A DNA stretch of 64,000 nucleotides from MPNP01 sp965116235. GTDB taxonomy: Bacteria > Pseudomonadota > Alphaproteobacteria > Rhodobacterales > Rhodobacteraceae. The notes beneath the pieces were generated by a model, which saw only the letters and a program-made list of their open reading frames with translations, did no database searches and was not told the origin of the DNA. The stretch's first letter is position 1. Every line of letters starts with the position of its first letter. The translations under genes were made by a program, and so were the position numbers. The stretch spans positions 558,001 to 622,000 of the forward strand of contig OZ220496.1 in the NCBI GenBank assembly GCA_965116235.1, written 5' to 3'. Below are positions 9,129 through 18,101 of this stretch, one piece after another.

Positions 9129-10118
9129 TCAGGAATTTTTGGCCTGCATCCGTGACTTGAATTCATTCAGGGTCTTGCCGGAAGCAAAGTTGTGCCTGGC
9201 CAGTACCTTCTGAATCGCGACGAGACATTCATCCCTGATCCGCTCAAGCTCACGGATCGATTTGCCTTCGGCTTGCTCGTGGGTTCCGTCGGCAAACTTG
9301 TCAAGAATCGCGTCCGTCAATTCAGGGCCATCCATATTGCACCAAGGCATGGTCAGCGTCGGACCGAACTTCTCCATGAACTTGCGGGCTCCACCGTCTC
9401 CTCCGGCAATCATGTAGAGCTGGTTCATGCCCATGACCGCCCATCGCAAGCCCGGACCATAGACAATGCTTTCGTCCAGTTCACGGGTCGTGGACATGTC
9501 GTCGTTGAGCATGTGCAGGATTTCGCGCCACATGGCTTCCTGCAACCGGTTGCCAATATGAGCCGGAACTTCTTTCTTGACCATCAGGACGTGCATCCCC
9601 ATCGCTTCATAGAATTCCCTGGCGCGTGCCTTGGCCGAATCGGTCGTGTGCCTTCCTCCCACGACTTCAACCAGGGGGCAAAGGTAAACAGGATTAAAGG
9701 GATGTCCCACGATGACCCGTTCCGGATATTGCAGGCTGGCTTGTATATCGGTCGGCAAAAAACCGGAGGTGCTGGATGAGATGATCACGCTTTCTGAAGC
9801 AGCTTCGGCCACTGGAGACAAAGCCTTTTGCTTCAGTTCCAGCACCTCGGAGATGCTTTCCTGAATAAAGTCCGCCTGCTCGGCCATGTCTTGGGGGTCA
9901 GTCGTAAATTCGAGGTTGCCCGGAGGAGGCAAAGGGATGCCTTCCGTCAGTTGGGCCATTACTGCTCTTGAGTTCGCCACAGTGTCGCGTACCCAGGTTT
10001 CCATTCGCGGGTCAAAATCGGCCGCGATGACATCAATTCCACAGTGGACGGCTCGGGCCGCCCAACCGCCACCAATCACGCCAGTTCCCAGCAAGCCAAG
10101 CTTTCGTATTTGCGTCAA
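9129..10118 (-). CDS. lcdH: L-carnitine dehydrogenase
   Basis: This 329-residue protein of the 3-hydroxyacyl-CoA dehydrogenase superfamily has the NAD-binding loop LLGTGVIGGGWAAR at the N terminus and the GHPFNPVYLCPLVEVV block that marks the L-carnitine dehydrogenase branch. The reaction is NAD-dependent oxidation of L-carnitine to 3-dehydrocarnitine, the first step of aerobic carnitine breakdown to glycine betaine. The upstream thioesterase gene is two bases away, matching the known cdhA-cdhB pairing. The third enzyme, the 3-dehydrocarnitine cleavage enzyme CdhC, is not in the window. A generic hydroxyacyl-CoA dehydrogenase is possible but less likely given the neighbour. Confidence 0.82.
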   Translation of the reverse strand: MTQIRKLGLLGTGVIGGGWAARAVHCGIDVIAADFDPRMETWVRDTVANSRAVMAQLTEGIPLPPPGNLEFTTDPQDMAEQADFIQESISEVLELKQKALSPVAEAASESVIISSSTSGFLPTDIQASLQYPERVIVGHPFNPVYLCPLVEVVGGRHTTDSAKARAREFYEAMGMHVLMVKKEVPAHIGNRLQEAMWREILHMLNDDMSTTRELDESIVYGPGLRWAVMGMNQLYMIAGGDGGARKFMEKFGPTLTMPWCNMDGPELTDAILDKFADGTHEQAEGKSIRELERIRDECLVAIQKVLARHNFASGKTLNEFKSRMQAKNS

Positions 10119-10120
10119 TG

Positions 10121-10648
10121 TCAGTTCCTCTTGTTCGTAATTCCCATGGACCTTGACCGGTACTTCAGACCATCCCGGATTTCGGGGTCAATGTGTCTGG
10201 TCTTGAGCGCTTGATGAAGTTCTTCGGATAATTCCGCTGCCGCGGGCGTTCCAGTTTGCGTAACATGCAACTGCATGCTTTCGCACGCCGCCACCATTTG
10301 ATCCTTGCAGTACATCATCTGATACAGATGAATCCGCTTGTAGTCGCTCGTCAGGATCAAGGTGGCCACGTCCAAGGGATCGAACTTCTTGACCTCACGG
10401 ACGAAGAAATTGTGAAATTCCAGAGCGTAGACCGTGTTGCTGGTTTCTTCGCGATACTTGCGCCCCAGTCCGATTTCTTCCTGAAACTTGTCCACGGCCA
10501 AGCTGAAGACAAGGCTGTAATAGGCGTCTCGCATGTGCTTATTGTAGTCAACCCACTGCGGATGAACAGTAATTTTGTACCAAAATGCCTTTGGATGAGC
10601 GAGAATGTCTGAGTTCATTCCTATTGATCTGACCTCCATTGCTGTCAT
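10121..10648 (-). CDS. cdhB: Hotdog thioesterase, probable betainyl-CoA thioesterase
   Basis: This 175-residue protein has the 4-hydroxybenzoyl-CoA-thioesterase-type opening VHPQWVDYNKHMRDAYY, with the Asp-Tyr-Asn-x-His pattern of hotdog enzymes. Next to L-carnitine dehydrogenase it is best read as the betainyl-CoA thioesterase that releases glycine betaine. The start is uncertain: ATGs at 10648, 10639 and 10618 are in frame. The last (MNSDILAHPK) gives about 165 residues, nearer the usual family length, but no start has an ideal ribosome site. Carnitine genes are often regulated by a neighbouring activator; none is seen here. Confidence 0.72.
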   Translation of the reverse strand: MTAMEVRSIGMNSDILAHPKAFWYKITVHPQWVDYNKHMRDAYYSLVFSLAVDKFQEEIGLGRKYREETSNTVYALEFHNFFVREVKKFDPLDVATLILTSDYKRIHLYQMMYCKDQMVAACESMQLHVTQTGTPAAAELSEELHQALKTRHIDPEIRDGLKYRSRSMGITNKRN

Positions 10649-10806
10649 GCAAACGTACGGGGTTGGGATTAGTCAACTGTAATCTGGATGCAACCCTGCC
10701 TGCCTGCGTAATCAAAAAAGCATTGTCGTGTGTTCATACAACCTCGCAGGGTCGATTATTCATGCAAATAACTGAGCATTCCATCGGATCGTAATGGCCT
10801 GCATGG

Positions 10807-11592
10807 TCAGGTTTCCTCAAATGGGTTGGGCTCATAGTCGACTTTTTGAAGGAACAGCCCTTGGGGGCTGGCCAAGGGACCGCACGCCTTGCGATTGCGC
10901 GCCAGCAAGACCGCCTTGACATCATCGGGAGCCCATTTTCCAACTCCAACCCGCTCTAGGGTCCCAACGATGCTTCGCACTTGCTTGTGCAGGAAGCTGA
11001 GAGCTTTCAAGGTAAATCTGAACTCCCATCCGTTTGTACATGGCAATTTCTCAATAGTGATGGAATCAAGCGTCTTGACGGGGGAGCTGGACTGACAGTG
11101 AGTGGATCGGAACGTCGTAAAATCGTGCTTTCCTGTCAGGTATCTGGCACCATCCTGCATGGCTTCCAAATCCAGTTCACGATGGACTTGCCAGATGTGA
11201 GCACTTTCAAACACCAACGGCTCGGAGCGACTGACAATGCGATACAGATACGTTCGTTTCTGGGCAGAAAACCGAGCATGAAACCGGTCATCGACTCGCA
11301 CCGTTTTCAGGATCGATATTTTGTGTGGATGCAGGTTGCCATTCACGGCCCGCGTCAGGTTGTCCGGATTCCAGGGCTGCAACATGTCAAAGTGGATCAC
11401 TTGACCAAGGGCATGCACTCCTGAATCGGTTCGCCCGGCTCCAGTGAGGTAGGAAAAGTCGGGCTGCAAGGTTTGCAACGCGTTCTCAATGGCTTCCTGT
11501 ACAGTGAACTGATACTTTTGCCTCTGAAATCCCGAAAATTCGGAACCATCATACTCGACGAGGGCAGCAAATCGAGGCATCGAATATGGCAA
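10807..11592 (-). CDS. truA: tRNA pseudouridine(38-40) synthase TruA
   Basis: TruA makes pseudouridine at positions 38-40 of the tRNA anticodon arm. The protein has RFAALVEYDGSEFSGFQRQ at the N terminus and the catalytic block GAGRTDSGVHA with Asp56, then LTGKHDFTTFRS, all expected in order. Length (261, or 257 from Met5 at 11580) is normal. Met5 begins exactly at the conserved strand and may be the true start. It is a single gene with 158 bases between it and the carnitine genes on the same strand. Confidence 0.93.
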   Translation of the reverse strand: MPYSMPRFAALVEYDGSEFSGFQRQKYQFTVQEAIENALQTLQPDFSYLTGAGRTDSGVHALGQVIHFDMLQPWNPDNLTRAVNGNLHPHKISILKTVRVDDRFHARFSAQKRTYLYRIVSRSEPLVFESAHIWQVHRELDLEAMQDGARYLTGKHDFTTFRSTHCQSSSPVKTLDSITIEKLPCTNGWEFRFTLKALSFLHKQVRSIVGTLERVGVGKWAPDDVKAVLLARNRKACGPLASPQGLFLQKVDYEPNPFEET

Positions 11593-11980
11593 TCAATTGT
11601 GAATTGTCATGAACACCAATGCTCGGAATTGCGTGACCATGCAGTTAAGCTCCAGACGTGTCCAGCCTGATTACAAGTTTTATCGGAGGATGTCACCAGA
11701 AAAGGGCCCCAAGGAAAACGATACAATTCACAGGGGTTTGTTTCCGTTGCCAAATTCCGTATCCTTAAACTCTTCTATTTTTTCGAGGCTTTGTGGTGTA
11801 TAGCATACGCTGCAATTGCAACAATTTGTTTTACAAAATCGTGCAACCTGGGAAGAGTATGAATCACCGACGGCGATTTTCTGGGTGACGACGTTAATAT
11901 CGAAAATGTTGAGGAACTGGTCATGCGTTCGCAACGCTAAATGATCCAAACTGGACTGGTTCAGCCGGTTGGGAGGATAT
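11593..11980. other. Intergenic region between truA and the SnoaL/ABC operon
   Basis: The two flanking genes are divergent, so promoters for both should lie here. The stretch is AT-rich around 11750-11850. I cannot point to a convincing promoter pair, and no supported gene is present. The strong ribosome site GGGAGG (11971-11976) belongs to the next gene. Confidence 0.5.
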
Positions 11981-13120
11981 ATGGAAAGTTCAGGAAACCA
12001 GACGGAATCCGCACAAAGATTTGATCCCTTGCCTGTTTCGAGCATGCCAACGGATTTCGCGATTTCGCTCGACGAGTATCGCAAGGGTGGAACTGAAATG
12101 TTCCTGCAGGGCCGAAAGGATTCAAGCCGTCTTCACCCCATGCGAGGTTTCGAGGATACGTACACGGACATTGTCGATTACATCGTCCGGATTACCCACC
12201 GCATCTGGGAACAAAAAGACATTGGCTACATTTACGATACCTACAGTCATGACTGTCGGGTATGGGATGATGTCGGGCTTCAGTACGGTCGGGACAAGAT
12301 CGTGGCTGACACCATTCATACGAACAATGCCTTCCCGGATATCCGGCTTGTCGCTGATGAAGTCATCTGGGCCGGTGACGATATTCGGGGATTTCATACT
12401 TCTCACCGCACCATGATCTTGGGAACAAACACGGGCTTCAGCCGGTTCGGAGAACCCACGGGCAAGCCGATACGGCTGTTCTGCATAGCCAATTGCGTGT
12501 CAAGAGACAACGAAATCTATCTGGAGCACGTTCAGTACGACACGGCGGGCATGATCAAGCAACTAGGGCTCGATCCCGTAGCCTGCGCCAGACAGGTCGT
12601 GAACCACAAGCAGGAAGGTCCTGTCGCTCCGAACTTTATGGCCAGCGAGCCCAAGCGTACATCAGGGCAAAACAAGCCATCAATCCAGCCGATACCGGCC
12701 AAGATCGAGAACATTGAAGAGTTCGTCCATGCCAGTTTTCATACCATCTGGAATCGGCGCAACCTTTCGGCCCTCGACCAGATTTACTCTCCTTCAATTG
12801 TTTATGAAGGTGCAACGGGACGGGTTTACCGGGGCATAGGTCAGATCAAGTCCTTCACACTTTCCGTTCTGGCTATGTTCCCCAATCTGGCCCTGACCGT
12901 GGATGACCTGTATTGGATGGGCAACCCCAAGGACGGCTTTCTGGTCGCTGTCAGGTGGGGCGCAATCGGCACTCACAGAGGAAATGGTCCCTACGGCGAA
13001 CCATCGGGCAAGGAAGTGCATCTTTGGGGCATAACCCAATGGCATATTCAGGACAACAAGATTCAAAAAGAATGGACAATATTCAACGAATTTGGAATAC
13101 TCATGCAGCTATTCGGATAG
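11981..13120 (+). CDS. Double-domain SnoaL-like protein
   Basis: This 379-residue protein contains two SnoaL-like (NTF2-fold) domains, about 50-200 and 240-379. Both carry the family theme of an opening helix with WEQ/WNRR, a 'YG..G.RG' style block, and repeats such as FGEPTGKPIRLFCIANC and YGEPSGKEVHLWGITQW at matching places. The resemblance of the two halves suggests internal duplication. SnoaL-type proteins include polyketide cyclases, but many small members have no known reaction. The start at 11981 is set by GGGAGG four bases upstream. It is the first gene of an apparent operon with an ABC importer, so it may act on, or be induced by, the imported compound. Function unknown. Confidence 0.75.
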   Translation: MESSGNQTESAQRFDPLPVSSMPTDFAISLDEYRKGGTEMFLQGRKDSSRLHPMRGFEDTYTDIVDYIVRITHRIWEQKDIGYIYDTYSHDCRVWDDVGLQYGRDKIVADTIHTNNAFPDIRLVADEVIWAGDDIRGFHTSHRTMILGTNTGFSRFGEPTGKPIRLFCIANCVSRDNEIYLEHVQYDTAGMIKQLGLDPVACARQVVNHKQEGPVAPNFMASEPKRTSGQNKPSIQPIPAKIENIEEFVHASFHTIWNRRNLSALDQIYSPSIVYEGATGRVYRGIGQIKSFTLSVLAMFPNLALTVDDLYWMGNPKDGFLVAVRWGAIGTHRGNGPYGEPSGKEVHLWGITQWHIQDNKIQKEWTIFNEFGILMQLFG

Positions 13121-13154
13121 CATGCGACAAGAAACTGATCGAGGAGAAGAGAAA

Positions 13155-14396
13155 ATGTCCAGAATCAAAACAGTCCTGGCAGCAGTGGTGCTTGCTGTCC
13201 TGCCCGTCTTCGCAAGCGCCCAGTGCAATGTCAACGGCAGTGGGGAAGTGAATGTCCTGTCGAATTTTTTCGATGCCCTTGAGGTATTGGCTGATGCAAT
13301 GGAGGAATGTGAAAGGGATGATCTGAAGATCGATGCCAAGCTGACGACATCGCATCAGGAAGAACGGGAAGTGGCCTTTGCCGCTTCGACATCACCCTAC
13401 GATGCCTCGGCGGTAGCCAATTTCTCAATTACGTCCCATCAGGCCAATGGGGAGTTGTTGCCTCTCAACGCCTTGGTTGACAAGTATCGCGAACAGGGTC
13501 AGCTGGAAGATCAGATGCTCATTCGCTTCGGCGACGACATCATGGCCATTGCCTTCATGGCGAACGCTCAAGTTCTGTTTTACCGAAAAGATATTCTGGC
13601 CAAGCATGGTCTTGATGTTCCGACAACCTGGGACGAACTGTTCGCAGCTGCGGAGATCCTGACGGGTGATGACGAAATTGCCTACCCCTACGGGGCAGCA
13701 TTTGGAGGCCCTGGCAATTGGGAGCGAGGAAACGAGTTTGTCAACATCCTTTTTGCCAATGGTGGCCAGTTGTTTGACCCCGTCACCTCGGAAGCGGCAT
13801 TCAACAGTCCTGAAGGGATTCAAGCGCTGGAAATCATGGGGCGTCTTACCCAATACATGTCGCCCAATGCTCTTTCGCATGATTTTGGCAATGTCAATCA
13901 ACTGCTGAGCCAGGGCGAAATTGCAATGGCCATTCAGTGGCAAAATGAAGCGCTGGGCGTGGATGATCCCAACGAAAGCATTGTTTCAGGAAAGATCGGG
14001 CTGGCTCCGGCGCCTGCGATTGACAACGGCAGTCCGCCTTCATCGCTGTTCTGGTGGGATGGCTTTGTCATACCAAAGAATCTCGACGGCGACCCGGACG
14101 TTACGTTCCAGGTCCTGCTCCACGCCTTGCGCCCTGAGGTAGTCGAGCAGAACAACGACGTGGCGTTATGGTTGCGGTCGAACTATGAGAGCAATATTTA
14201 CACTCAGTCAGTCAACGATACGATCATGCTTGGCGCACCGCCATTCCCAATGAATCCGCAATCCGGACTGGCCCATTCGGCTATCGGAAACAATATCGGA
14301 GACTATTTGGCTGGCAAGGAGAGTGCCGCTCGATCCCTTGCTGATGCCGAAGCCGAATACACGAAGGCCGCTCGAGCCCAGGGTTACATCAACTGA
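13155..14396 (+). CDS. ABC importer substrate-binding protein (family 1, sugar type)
   Basis: This 413-residue periplasmic protein has a clear Sec signal peptide (MSRIKTVLAAVVLAVLPVFA, cut before QCN). Domains are those of extracellular solute-binding protein family 1: FYRKDILAKHGLDVPTTWDE and the AAFGGPGNWERG block are typical. An in-frame start exists upstream at 13092, but ATG at 13155 follows GAGGAGAAGAG and begins the signal peptide, so it is chosen. It lies 34 bases after the SnoaL gene and 58 bases before the first permease. Family 1 proteins usually bind sugars or polyol phosphates; the ligand cannot be named here. Confidence 0.85.
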   Translation: MSRIKTVLAAVVLAVLPVFASAQCNVNGSGEVNVLSNFFDALEVLADAMEECERDDLKIDAKLTTSHQEEREVAFAASTSPYDASAVANFSITSHQANGELLPLNALVDKYREQGQLEDQMLIRFGDDIMAIAFMANAQVLFYRKDILAKHGLDVPTTWDELFAAAEILTGDDEIAYPYGAAFGGPGNWERGNEFVNILFANGGQLFDPVTSEAAFNSPEGIQALEIMGRLTQYMSPNALSHDFGNVNQLLSQGEIAMAIQWQNEALGVDDPNESIVSGKIGLAPAPAIDNGSPPSSLFWWDGFVIPKNLDGDPDVTFQVLLHALRPEVVEQNNDVALWLRSNYESNIYTQSVNDTIMLGAPPFPMNPQSGLAHSAIGNNIGDYLAGKESAARSLADAEAEYTKAARAQGYIN

Positions 14397-14454
14397 TTGA
14401 CCCTGTCTTGGGGGAGGAAACTTCCCCAAGATCTCATCAGATGGGATCTGGTTC

Positions 14455-15507
14455 ATGAAAACCCAGACTTTTCTGGCGTTTGTGGCCCCTTCGGTGGCTT
14501 CCATGTTGCTGTTGATCGCCTTGCCCCTGATTGGCGTGACTTTCCTTGCGGCCTATCAGTCATATGTTAAGACTGAACTCAGGGAAGTGACCACGCAAGT
14601 TCCCCTGTTCGGGGGACAAACGCGGGAAGTGACTCGAACCGTTCCTCAGCCGGTGCTGGATGAAAATGGTGATACCATTGTCGTCTGGGAATATGTCGGG
14701 AGCAGAAATCTGGCCGAGGCATCGGACATCAAAGGCGTGGCCGAAGCTCTCACCGGCCCTTTTCCGAAAAATGCAGGGCTAGGCAGCAAACTCGTCCAAA
14801 TCTACGAGGACATCGCCAATTACGACTTTTGGAGCGCCCTTGAGTTTACCCTTCTGTACACATTCCTGACCACGCCGGCAATTCTGGTCATCGGTCTGGT
14901 TGTGGCCCTGGCGGTCAACAGGGTTACACAAAGACTGAAGGGCCCCATTGTCTTCGTTACCCTCTTGCCGATGATCGTTACCCCGATCGTGTCGTCTTCG
15001 GCGGTGTTCTGGATGTTCTTGGACAATGGGATCGTTTCGGTCATTCTCAGGCAATTGGGGATTGGGCAGGTCTATTTTCTATCCAGTCAGGTATCGACAC
15101 GAATTCTCATCATCCTTTACGGCATCTGGTTTGCTGCTCCCTTTGCCTTCATCATCCTTTATGCCGGTCTCCAGACCATGCCGAGAGATCCTCTCGAATC
15201 GGCCATGATTGACGGGGCAAATGCCTGGCAAAGGCTCAGATATGTTGTCATTCCGCACCTGATGCCCCTGCTGGCCGTCATTGCCATGATTCACGTGATG
15301 GACGCTTACCGGGTGTTTGAACCCATACTGGTATTTGGTACCTCAGTCTATGCCAATTCGGTTCAGTATCTGACGTATTTCGCACTGGGATTTCAGGATG
15401 ACATTCACAAGGCGGCCGCATACTCAATCCTGACGATCATCGGGGTGATAATCCTGCTGATTCCGATACTTCGTCATACGTTCAAGGAACAAAAGGCAAT
15501 CGATTGA
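14455..15507 (+). CDS. ABC importer permease (MalF/UgpA type) with an extra periplasmic segment
   Basis: This inner-membrane permease has 350 residues, longer than the usual 290-310. The first helix (about 8-30) is followed by a hydrophilic stretch of about 80 residues (roughly 38-118) rich in charged and valine/threonine repeats before the second helix. This would form a periplasmic domain like a small MalF P2 loop. The ATPase-contact EAA loop is seen as LESAMIDGANAWQRLRYVVI. The gene ends four bases into the next permease. The role is a membrane channel half for the substrate delivered by the upstream binding protein. Confidence 0.83.
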   Translation: MKTQTFLAFVAPSVASMLLLIALPLIGVTFLAAYQSYVKTELREVTTQVPLFGGQTREVTRTVPQPVLDENGDTIVVWEYVGSRNLAEASDIKGVAEALTGPFPKNAGLGSKLVQIYEDIANYDFWSALEFTLLYTFLTTPAILVIGLVVALAVNRVTQRLKGPIVFVTLLPMIVTPIVSSSAVFWMFLDNGIVSVILRQLGIGQVYFLSSQVSTRILIILYGIWFAAPFAFIILYAGLQTMPRDPLESAMIDGANAWQRLRYVVIPHLMPLLAVIAMIHVMDAYRVFEPILVFGTSVYANSVQYLTYFALGFQDDIHKAAAYSILTIIGVIILLIPILRHTFKEQKAID

Positions 15508-16340
15508 AAGCACGAACTCCCATTTGGCTCAAGATCATCAACGGCAGTAGCCTGGGATTATGGCTGTTCATAGCCGTATTTCCATTCTTCTGGATGTTTC
15601 TGATTTCCCTGCGGGCTCCAGTCGATGCGTTTTCATCCAACCCGACATTGCTGGCTCCGGTTACCTTCAAGCACTACGTTCATGTCTGGCTTGTCGATGA
15701 GTTCTGGCGCTATGGCATCAACACCCTGATCGTCACCCTAGCGACTGTTGCCGTGTCCCTCACGGTCGGTTGCCTGGCTGGCTATGCCCTGGCCCGCTAC
15801 GGAGGCCATATGGGGTTCTGGCTGCTTGTTGCTGCTCTTGTGTTTCGGGCCCTGCCTCATGTCGTGCTTTTGACAGCCTACAAACCCATATTCTATGAAA
15901 TGGGCCTGTGGAGTCGCTACGAGATATTGATCATTGTCCTGGTGGCCATTAATCAGCCGTTCACGATTTGGATGTTGCGGGCCTTTTTTCGAAGCATCCC
16001 CAAGGAACTGGACGAGGCCGCGATGATTGACGGATGCACACGATGGAAGGCCTTTCGCCTGGTGATCATTCCGGTCATGTGGCCCGGCGTGATTACCGCC
16101 GGGCTGTTCTCGTTTCTGTTGGCCTATAACGACTTTCTGATCGCCAGCCAGCTGATGAGTGGTGACATGACGACGATGACGGCCGCGCTGGGGAATTTCA
16201 TGGGACAAAATCGGAGCATGGAAAGATTGATGCATGGCATAGCGGGGGCGGTCTCGGTAACTGTGCCTCTGCTGTTTCTGATCCTGCTCTTTCAGAAACA
16301 GATTGTTGAAGGTATGACAGCGGGAGCAGTGAAAGGATAG
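15504..16340 (+). CDS. ABC importer permease (MalG/UgpE type)
   Basis: This 278-residue membrane protein has about six helices and the EAA loop ELDEAAMIDGCTRWKAFRLV, as in MalG-type permeases. It most likely starts with TTG at 15504, which overlaps the upstream stop (TTGA); no nearby ATG fits better. It forms the second half of the channel. No ATP-binding subunit follows: the next gene, three bases on, is a SnoaL-like protein. The importer must use an ATPase coded elsewhere, as some MalK-type subunits allow. Confidence 0.83.
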   Translation: MKARTPIWLKIINGSSLGLWLFIAVFPFFWMFLISLRAPVDAFSSNPTLLAPVTFKHYVHVWLVDEFWRYGINTLIVTLATVAVSLTVGCLAGYALARYGGHMGFWLLVAALVFRALPHVVLLTAYKPIFYEMGLWSRYEILIIVLVAINQPFTIWMLRAFFRSIPKELDEAAMIDGCTRWKAFRLVIIPVMWPGVITAGLFSFLLAYNDFLIASQLMSGDMTTMTAALGNFMGQNRSMERLMHGIAGAVSVTVPLLFLILLFQKQIVEGMTAGAVKG

Positions 16341-16343
16341 CGT

Positions 16344-16787
16344 ATGTCTCGAGAGTACAACTTACGATTGGTGCAGGATATGTATGATGCTCTGAATCGG
16401 CAGGATATTGACGCCCATGACCAGTATTGGCATGAGGACATGATCTGGCACGGACCGCTGGGTTTTGGCTCGATTCATGGTCTTGACGGCTTCAAGAATC
16501 AGGTTTTGCGTCCATTTTACGAAGCCTTTCCTGATTATCATGCCAAAAATGACATCGAGTTTGCAGACGAAAACTGGGTTGCTGCAACCGGGTTCGTTAC
16601 CGGAACTCAAAGAGGTCCCTATCTGGGTTTGCCGGCTACAGGCAAATTCATGCGGATGCGATTTTCCGATTTCTGGTCGTTCCGGGACGGCAAACTCAGC
16701 GAGAATTGGGTTATCATCGATCATGTCGATGTGTTTCGGCAACTTGGATTTGACGTGTTGGCCAACATGCCCGAAACCGCCAATTAG
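16344..16787 (+). CDS. Single-domain SnoaL-like protein
   Basis: This 147-residue NTF2-fold protein of the SnoaL/ester-cyclase group has an opening helix LVQDMYDALNRQDID, then YWHEDMIWHGP, GLDGF, FYEAFPDYH and a closing SENWVIIDHVDVFRQLG. Histidine and aspartate residues in the pocket positions (His in WHEDMIWHG, Asp in the last strand) are kept, so it is likely a catalyst or ligand-binding protein and not a pure scaffold. It starts three bases after the permease stop, so it belongs to the operon. Exact reaction unknown. Confidence 0.8.
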   Translation: MSREYNLRLVQDMYDALNRQDIDAHDQYWHEDMIWHGPLGFGSIHGLDGFKNQVLRPFYEAFPDYHAKNDIEFADENWVAATGFVTGTQRGPYLGLPATGKFMRMRFSDFWSFRDGKLSENWVIIDHVDVFRQLGFDVLANMPETAN

Positions 16788-16822
16788 TGAGGGCTGTGCA
16801 ACCATCAGGAGGGGCAGACACC

Positions 16823-17830
16823 ATGAATGACCATCAGGACATAAAGCAACTTGTCAGGGAGTATTACAGGGAACTCGATTCCTGCCAAAAAGGGGAGGTT
16901 TCGAAGGTATTGTCGAATTACTTGCATCCTGATTATCATTGGCGTGGCATGCATCCTTTCAACGAGCTGAATGGGATTGACGAAGTCTGCAATGTTTTTT
17001 GGGAGCCCTTCAGAAATGCCATCGGCCCGATTCAGCGTCGGTCGGACATTTTTATGGCTGGAACCAACGACATCTTGCCCTACGGGGGCGAATGGGTCTG
17101 TTGCATGGGTCACCTTTTGGGTCTTTTTGACCGAAGTTGGCTGGGGATCCCTCCCAATCGAAAAATGACCTTTCTGCGGTTTGTCGAATTCAACGAAGTC
17201 AAAGATGGCAAGATTGCTCAAACAGCCATGTTTTTTGATATCCCTGCCGTAATGAAACAGGTCGGGATCGACCCCTTCCCGAGCGAAACCGGAGCCTGGT
17301 TCATAACCCCTGGACCCTACACCCACGATGGCCTGCTTTATGCAAAGAGTGATCCGGCTGAATCTGAAAAGACGATGCAGTTGATCAATCGCATGGTTGA
17401 TGATCTGGTGGGGTCTGATCTTGAATCACCTCTGAATGAGTTGCGAGAAACCTGGCATGAGGACATGATCTGGTTTGGGCCGGCAGGAATCGGAGCGACT
17501 TATACGGTCCCCCGCTATCAGGACCAGCATCAGGGTCCTTTCAGTGAGGGATTGACCGCAATTGAATTTTTGGGACACATCTGTCGATTTTCGGAAGGCA
17601 AGTTTGGCGGCTTCTTCGGCTGGCCCAACCTGTCCATGAAATCGACGGGAGGTTTCATGGGGTTTCCGGGAAGTGACAAGACGACCCACATGAGAGTGGT
17701 GGATCTTTACCATCGAGAAGGGAATCGGCTAGCCGAAAACTGGATTTTCATCGACATGCTTCATTTTCTCCACGAACAGGGGCTGGACGTTCTGGACAGG
17801 GCCAAAAGAATCTACGGGCTGCAGGGCTGA
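16823..17830 (+). CDS. Double-domain SnoaL-like protein
   Basis: This 335-residue protein has two SnoaL-like domains (about 8-150 and 185-335). The second repeats the WHEDMIWFGPAGIGATY block almost as in the preceding single-domain gene, and both halves end in an 'ENW..IDMLHFL'-like strand. The start is set at 16823 by AGGAGGGG eight bases upstream; an earlier GTG frame opening at 16787 is not needed. It is the last gene of the operon. Together with the first gene it brackets the importer with duplicated SnoaL proteins, suggesting paralogues for successive steps on one imported compound. Function not known. Confidence 0.77.
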   Translation: MNDHQDIKQLVREYYRELDSCQKGEVSKVLSNYLHPDYHWRGMHPFNELNGIDEVCNVFWEPFRNAIGPIQRRSDIFMAGTNDILPYGGEWVCCMGHLLGLFDRSWLGIPPNRKMTFLRFVEFNEVKDGKIAQTAMFFDIPAVMKQVGIDPFPSETGAWFITPGPYTHDGLLYAKSDPAESEKTMQLINRMVDDLVGSDLESPLNELRETWHEDMIWFGPAGIGATYTVPRYQDQHQGPFSEGLTAIEFLGHICRFSEGKFGGFFGWPNLSMKSTGGFMGFPGSDKTTHMRVVDLYHREGNRLAENWIFIDMLHFLHEQGLDVLDRAKRIYGLQG

Positions 17831-17869
17831 ATGCCCCTTGCCTGTTGAGCATCGTTTATCAAGATAAAT

Positions 17870-17891
17870 GGGGCTTATATCGTTAACTTGA
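17870..17891 (+). repeat. Left terminal inverted repeat
   Basis: GGGGCTTATATCGTTAACTT begins the repeat; it pairs with 19696-19717 with one mismatch over 22 bases. Confidence 0.7.
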
Positions 17892-18101
17892 CAATTGCAT
17901 CATGACCGAATGCGTTGCACGACAGTTCATAGGAAAAACGGGACGTGATGACGATTATGGCTCACATCAGCCTTTTGTCCCCAACATATGCAGCCCGTCC
18001 GTCGCCGTGGTCCCACCGGACCGTTCCTTCACATCTTGGCCCCTAGGCGGCGAGGCCTGGGGGCGTGCGCACCGCATCGTCCGCCCAGCGCGGACGGGTC
18101 G

